The notes under the pieces were generated by a model, which worked only from the letters and a program-made list of their open reading frames with translations, was not told the origin of the DNA and ran no database searches. Of a DNA stretch of 43,780 nt, positions 41,443 to 43,780 are shown in pieces. This DNA is from JAKOQB01 sp036824465 (lineage in GTDB: Bacteria > Pseudomonadota > Gammaproteobacteria > Burkholderiales > Burkholderiaceae_F). Numbering within the stretch: position 1 is the stretch's first letter; every line of letters starts with the position of its first letter. The DNA is taken from assembly GCA_036824465.1 (NCBI GenBank), contig DAITAC010000026.1, positions 1-43,780 on the forward strand, given 5' to 3'. A program made the position numbers and the translations under genes.

Positions 41443-42447
41443 TCAACGCGAGAACACGGTGGTCTCGCGGCTCAGGACGCGTTCGAGCCGCTGCGCAAGC
41501 TGCAACGCTGCGGCGCGATCGACGAGGTCGCCGATCAAGACGCGAAAGATACTCCCGTGGTGCTCGACACGCGGCTTCTGATCTGCAGGATCGGGAATCG
41601 CGCCCGCGTTGCGGGCGAGTTCTTCAACGATGCGATCGCGCAACGATTCGGCGTTGGCTGCCTGCGCAAATGCGCCGAGCTGCACCGACCAGCGCGATGC
41701 TGCCGGTGCTGGCGGGGCTGCAGCCGGCGCGGTCATGGGCGCGGCAGTCACATCGGGCAGTGCCGCGGTTGCCGGGGTGACGATGTCCGCAACGGGAATG
41801 GCGGTGGCCACCTGCTCCGCGGGCATCGGGGTTGCCGGTTTTGGCGTGCTCGCCACTTCGGTGCGCACACAGCAGCGTCCCGACGCGATGTCGGTGTTCG
41901 TCAGGCGTTCGACGTCGACCTCGCCGGTGCCCGCGTTGGCAAAGCCGAGCCGCGTGGCGGCCGCATATGACAGATCGATGATCCGGTCATCCTTGAATGG
42001 TCCGCGGTCGTTGACGCGCACGATCACGCTCGATCCATTCTTAACGTTCGTCACGCGAACAAAGCTCGGGATCGGCAGGGTCGGGTGGGCGGCGGTCATC
42101 GCAAACATGTCGTAGATCTCACCGCTCGAAGTGCGGTTGCCGTGAAACTGGCGCCCGTACCATGACGCAAACCCACGCTGCCGAAATGGCGTGTCCGAGT
42201 TGAGCGGCGTGTAACTGCGCCCAAGCGCAACGTACGGTCGGTTGGCGAACGGATGCAATGGCTCGACGCGCGGCACCGCGTCGGGCACATTCGCCAGATC
42301 GGCCGGCACTTGTGCCGGCGGTCCGTCGTTCTGGTAATAGCCGCCCGATCGCTGTGGCGCCTTCGGCGCCGTGCCGCACGCGACGAGCATCACGCTTGCC
42401 GCCAGCACCGCAGCGGCAGTTCGTGCCCGACGCCCGATCGCTCTCAC
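41443..42447 (-). CDS. rlpA: Septal ring lytic transglycosylase RlpA
   Basis: GTG 42447 overlaps the rodA stop (GTGA) and gives 334 residues. The signal peptide ends in lipobox MLVACG (Cys24). The double-psi beta-barrel (~95-170) contains GFASWYGRQFHGNRTSSGEI, AMTAAHPTLP and IVRVNDRGPFKDDRIIDLSY, with the catalytic-region Glu and Asp. A Pro/Ala linker leads to a SPOR domain (~255-330, SRWSVQLGAFAQAANAESLR). RlpA cleaves glycan strands lacking stem peptides at the septum. Two heptamer-like units (GCCCGAC, GCCCGAT; 42425-42438) lie in the signal region. Confidence 0.95.
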   Translation of the reverse strand: MRAIGRRARTAAAVLAASVMLVACGTAPKAPQRSGGYYQNDGPPAQVPADLANVPDAVPRVEPLHPFANRPYVALGRSYTPLNSDTPFRQRGFASWYGRQFHGNRTSSGEIYDMFAMTAAHPTLPIPSFVRVTNVKNGSSVIVRVNDRGPFKDDRIIDLSYAAATRLGFANAGTGEVDVERLTNTDIASGRCCVRTEVASTPKPATPMPAEQVATAIPVADIVTPATAALPDVTAAPMTAPAAAPPAPAASRWSVQLGAFAQAANAESLRDRIVEELARNAGAIPDPADQKPRVEHHGSIFRVLIGDLVDRAAALQLAQRLERVLSRETTVFSR

Positions 42448-43562
42448 GACTGCACGAGCTTGCGATTGCGCGAAATGCTCATCAGCATTCCGCACGCCAT
42501 GCCGAGCGTCACCAGCGCGGTGCCACCGTAGCTCACGAAAGGCAGTGGCACGCCTACCACCGGGAGGATGCCGCTCACCATCCCCATATTGACGAATGCG
42601 TAGGTGAAGATGATCAGCGCTATCGCCGCAGCCATCAGCCGCGCGTAGATCGTCGCTGCGTTGGCGGCGATCAGTAGAGCGCGTGTCACCAGCGAGAAGA
42701 ACAGCACCACCAGCACCAGATTGCCGATCAGGCCGAATTCCTCCGAGTACACGGCAAAGATGAAATCGGTCGTGCGCTCGGGGATGAATTCGAGATGCGT
42801 CTGAGTGCCCTGCATCCAGCCCTTGCCAGTTAATCCGCCGCTGCCGATCGCGATCATCGCCTGCAAGGTGTGAAATCCCTTGCCGAGCGGGTCCTGCGAA
42901 GGATCGATCAAAGTCATGATCCTCTCGCGCTGGTAGCCGTGCATGAAGGTCCAGACCACGGGCAGCATCGCGCCACCGGCGACCGCCATCGCCGCCAGCC
43001 ATTTCCAAGGCAGACCCGCGAAGAAGATCACGAAACCGCCGGCGGCGAGGACCAGAATGGCGGTACCCAGGTCCGGTTGCTTGGCGATCAGCGCCACCGG
43101 CACGATCAGCAGCACCGCGGCGACGATGAAGTCCATCGTGCGCGCGACGCCGTCGCGCTTCTGGAAGTACCAGGCCAGCATCATCGGCAGCGCGAGCTTC
43201 ATCAACTCCGAAGGCTGGATACGCGTGAAACCGAGGTCGAGCCAGCGTTGTGCCCCCTTGACGATGATGCCGAAGCGATCGACCGCCACCAACAAGGCAA
43301 CGCCGACGATGTACAGCGGTACGGCCACCTTCATCAGGAGGCTCGGAGGAATGCTCGCGATCAGAAACATGACGCCGGCCGCCACCGCGAAGTTGCGCAT
43401 CTGGTCGGTGAAACGCCAGGGGAAATCATTGCCGGCCGAATACAGCGTGATCAGTCCGAGCAGCATCAGGCCCCCGATGATCGCGAGCAACGCCGGGTCG
43501 AGCACGCTCAGGCGCTCGCGGACCCAGAACAGGATGCGGCCGCGCAGTGCGTCAGTTGTCAC
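42444..43562 (-). CDS. rodA: Rod shape-determining peptidoglycan polymerase RodA
   Basis: The 372-residue SEDS glycosyltransferase has about ten membrane helices. Landmarks are LDPALLAIIGGLMLLGLITL, GAQRWLDLGFTRIQPSELMK with the SEDS signature, LALPMMLAWYF, KQPDLGTAILVLAAGGFVIF and the C-terminal GVPLPFVSYGGTALVTLGMA. GTG 43562 is preferred because GGAGGGG lies just upstream and the length matches E. coli RodA (370). It polymerises lipid II with PBP2 (mrdA). The 3' tail of an mrdA-like frame overlaps this start by 11 bp. Confidence 0.96.
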   Translation of the reverse strand: MTTDALRGRILFWVRERLSVLDPALLAIIGGLMLLGLITLYSAGNDFPWRFTDQMRNFAVAAGVMFLIASIPPSLLMKVAVPLYIVGVALLVAVDRFGIIVKGAQRWLDLGFTRIQPSELMKLALPMMLAWYFQKRDGVARTMDFIVAAVLLIVPVALIAKQPDLGTAILVLAAGGFVIFFAGLPWKWLAAMAVAGGAMLPVVWTFMHGYQRERIMTLIDPSQDPLGKGFHTLQAMIAIGSGGLTGKGWMQGTQTHLEFIPERTTDFIFAVYSEEFGLIGNLVLVVLFFSLVTRALLIAANAATIYARLMAAAIALIIFTYAFVNMGMVSGILPVVGVPLPFVSYGGTALVTLGMACGMLMSISRNRKLVQS

Positions 43563-43638
43563 GTGCCCCTCCACTGCTTTGGGCAATGATTTCCGGATCA
43601 ATCTCGCTCCCGCCTTCCGGCTTCAGCGGCGCCGGTGC
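43552..43638 (-). pseudogene. Second copy of the mrdA (PBP2) C-terminal tail
   Basis: These 29 codons encode APAPLKPEGGSEIDPEIIAQ followed by SSGGARDN and a stop, overlapping the rodA start. The true end of mrdA at 43694-43780 encodes the same tail with VAQ, VNGGAREQ at the end. The first 47 bp of the two copies are identical; the last 13 codons differ mostly at third positions. The copy is one frame away from the upstream mrdA end and cannot be part of it. Confidence 0.7.
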
Positions 43639-43660
43639 AGCGCGCGTACCGCGCTGCACC
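43634..43660. repeat. 11-bp inverted repeat between the two mrdA tails
   Basis: GGTGCAGCGCG (43634-43644) and CGCGCTGCACC (43650-43660) pair perfectly around a 5-nt loop CGTAC. It marks the junction where the second tail copy begins. No T-run follows, so a terminator is unlikely. Confidence 0.6.
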
Positions 43661-43693
43661 CTCGGTGAAGGTTGACGAACGCACCGGCACCGC

Positions 43694-43780
43694 TCACTGC
43701 TCACGGGCACCTCCGTTCACCTGCGCAACGATCTCCGGATCAATCTCGCTCCCGCCTTCCGGCTTCAGCGGCGCCGGTGC
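43694..43780 (-). CDS. mrdA: C-terminal end of penicillin-binding protein 2 (partial)
   Basis: The frame enters from the right edge of the window and ends with TGA at 43694. The last 28 residues are APAPLKPEGGSEIDPEIVAQ plus VNGGAREQ, a Pro/Glu-rich tail like that following the transpeptidase domain of PBP2 in Burkholderiales. Its position directly upstream of rodA supports mrdA, the elongasome transpeptidase. No catalytic part is inside the window, so the call rests on context. In a normal operon the stop would overlap rodA; here 131 bp intervene because of the duplicated tail. Confidence 0.6.
   Translation of the reverse strand, partial: APAPLKPEGGSEIDPEIVAQVNGGAREQ

Noticed and set aside
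1..43780. tRNA/rRNA genes, complete insertion sequences, prophage, toxin-antitoxin or defence genes
   Set aside because: None recognised on either strand by eye; small structured RNAs could be missed without a covariance search.

Overview
The window is a GC-rich stretch of bacterial chromosome. It most resembles Betaproteobacteria, Burkholderiales in the broad sense. This rests on gene content and order: a stand-alone biotin ligase overlapping coaX and a SPOR protein; dat-ybeD-lipB-lipA; rsmI divergent from lpoA-yraN-dolP; lemA with an M48 peptidase; mrdA-rodA-rlpA; a giant DUF3683 FAD/4Fe-4S oxidoreductase; and a DUF4197 protein. Genus cannot be resolved by eye. No rRNA, tRNA, CRISPR array, complete IS or prophage was recognised. 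Genes are densely packed, and many pairs overlap by 4 bp or converge within a few bases.

Layout. 0-9.6 kb carries accessory and stress functions: two exported proteins of unknown role, a VIT1/CCC1 transporter with a CBS protein, PolX polymerase, Hsp20, a PEBP-family protein, a SYLF protein, a cupin, a LuxR-type regulator and a pirin. 10-13.6 kb holds an M23 peptidase and biosynthetic threonine deaminase. 13.9-17.2 kb is a self-contained module: a winged-helix/NB-ARC ATPase regulator faces a run of very small exported or membrane peptide genes. 17.3-22.4 kb has SrkA kinase and the 1326-residue oxidoreductase. 22.4-28.5 kb holds small housekeeping genes and birA-coaX-SPOR. 28.5-31.5 kb is D-amino-acid transaminase plus the lipoate assembly genes. 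31.5-36.2 kb has a TlpA-like thioredoxin, DUF4197, a VOC protein, and lemA with an M48 peptidase. 36.4-39.5 kb is the envelope block dolP/yraN/lpoA with divergent rsmI. 39.5-43.8 kb has a broken Ser/Thr kinase, an M20 dipeptidase, rlpA, rodA and the end of mrdA (PBP2).

Functional themes are envelope and peptidoglycan biology (D-amino acid supply, LpoA, RlpA, RodA, PBP2, M23, DolP), protein lipoylation, coenzyme A and biotin attachment, and stress handling. Signals not explained by ordinary genes include: a heptamer repeat family (unit close to TCCCGAC) inserted in-frame in lipB and in the large oxidoreductase and forming a hairpin between lemA and the M48 gene; a duplicated, synonymously diverged mrdA tail next to rodA; a kinase remnant fused in-frame behind the M20 stop codon; two divergent gene pairs whose start signals share the same bases; a perfect 18-bp palindrome upstream of a small gene and pirin; and 10-bp-phased direct repeats in the regulator/peptide intergenic region.

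No clearly new defence or metabolic system is visible. The regulator/small-peptide module is the best candidate for undescribed biology.
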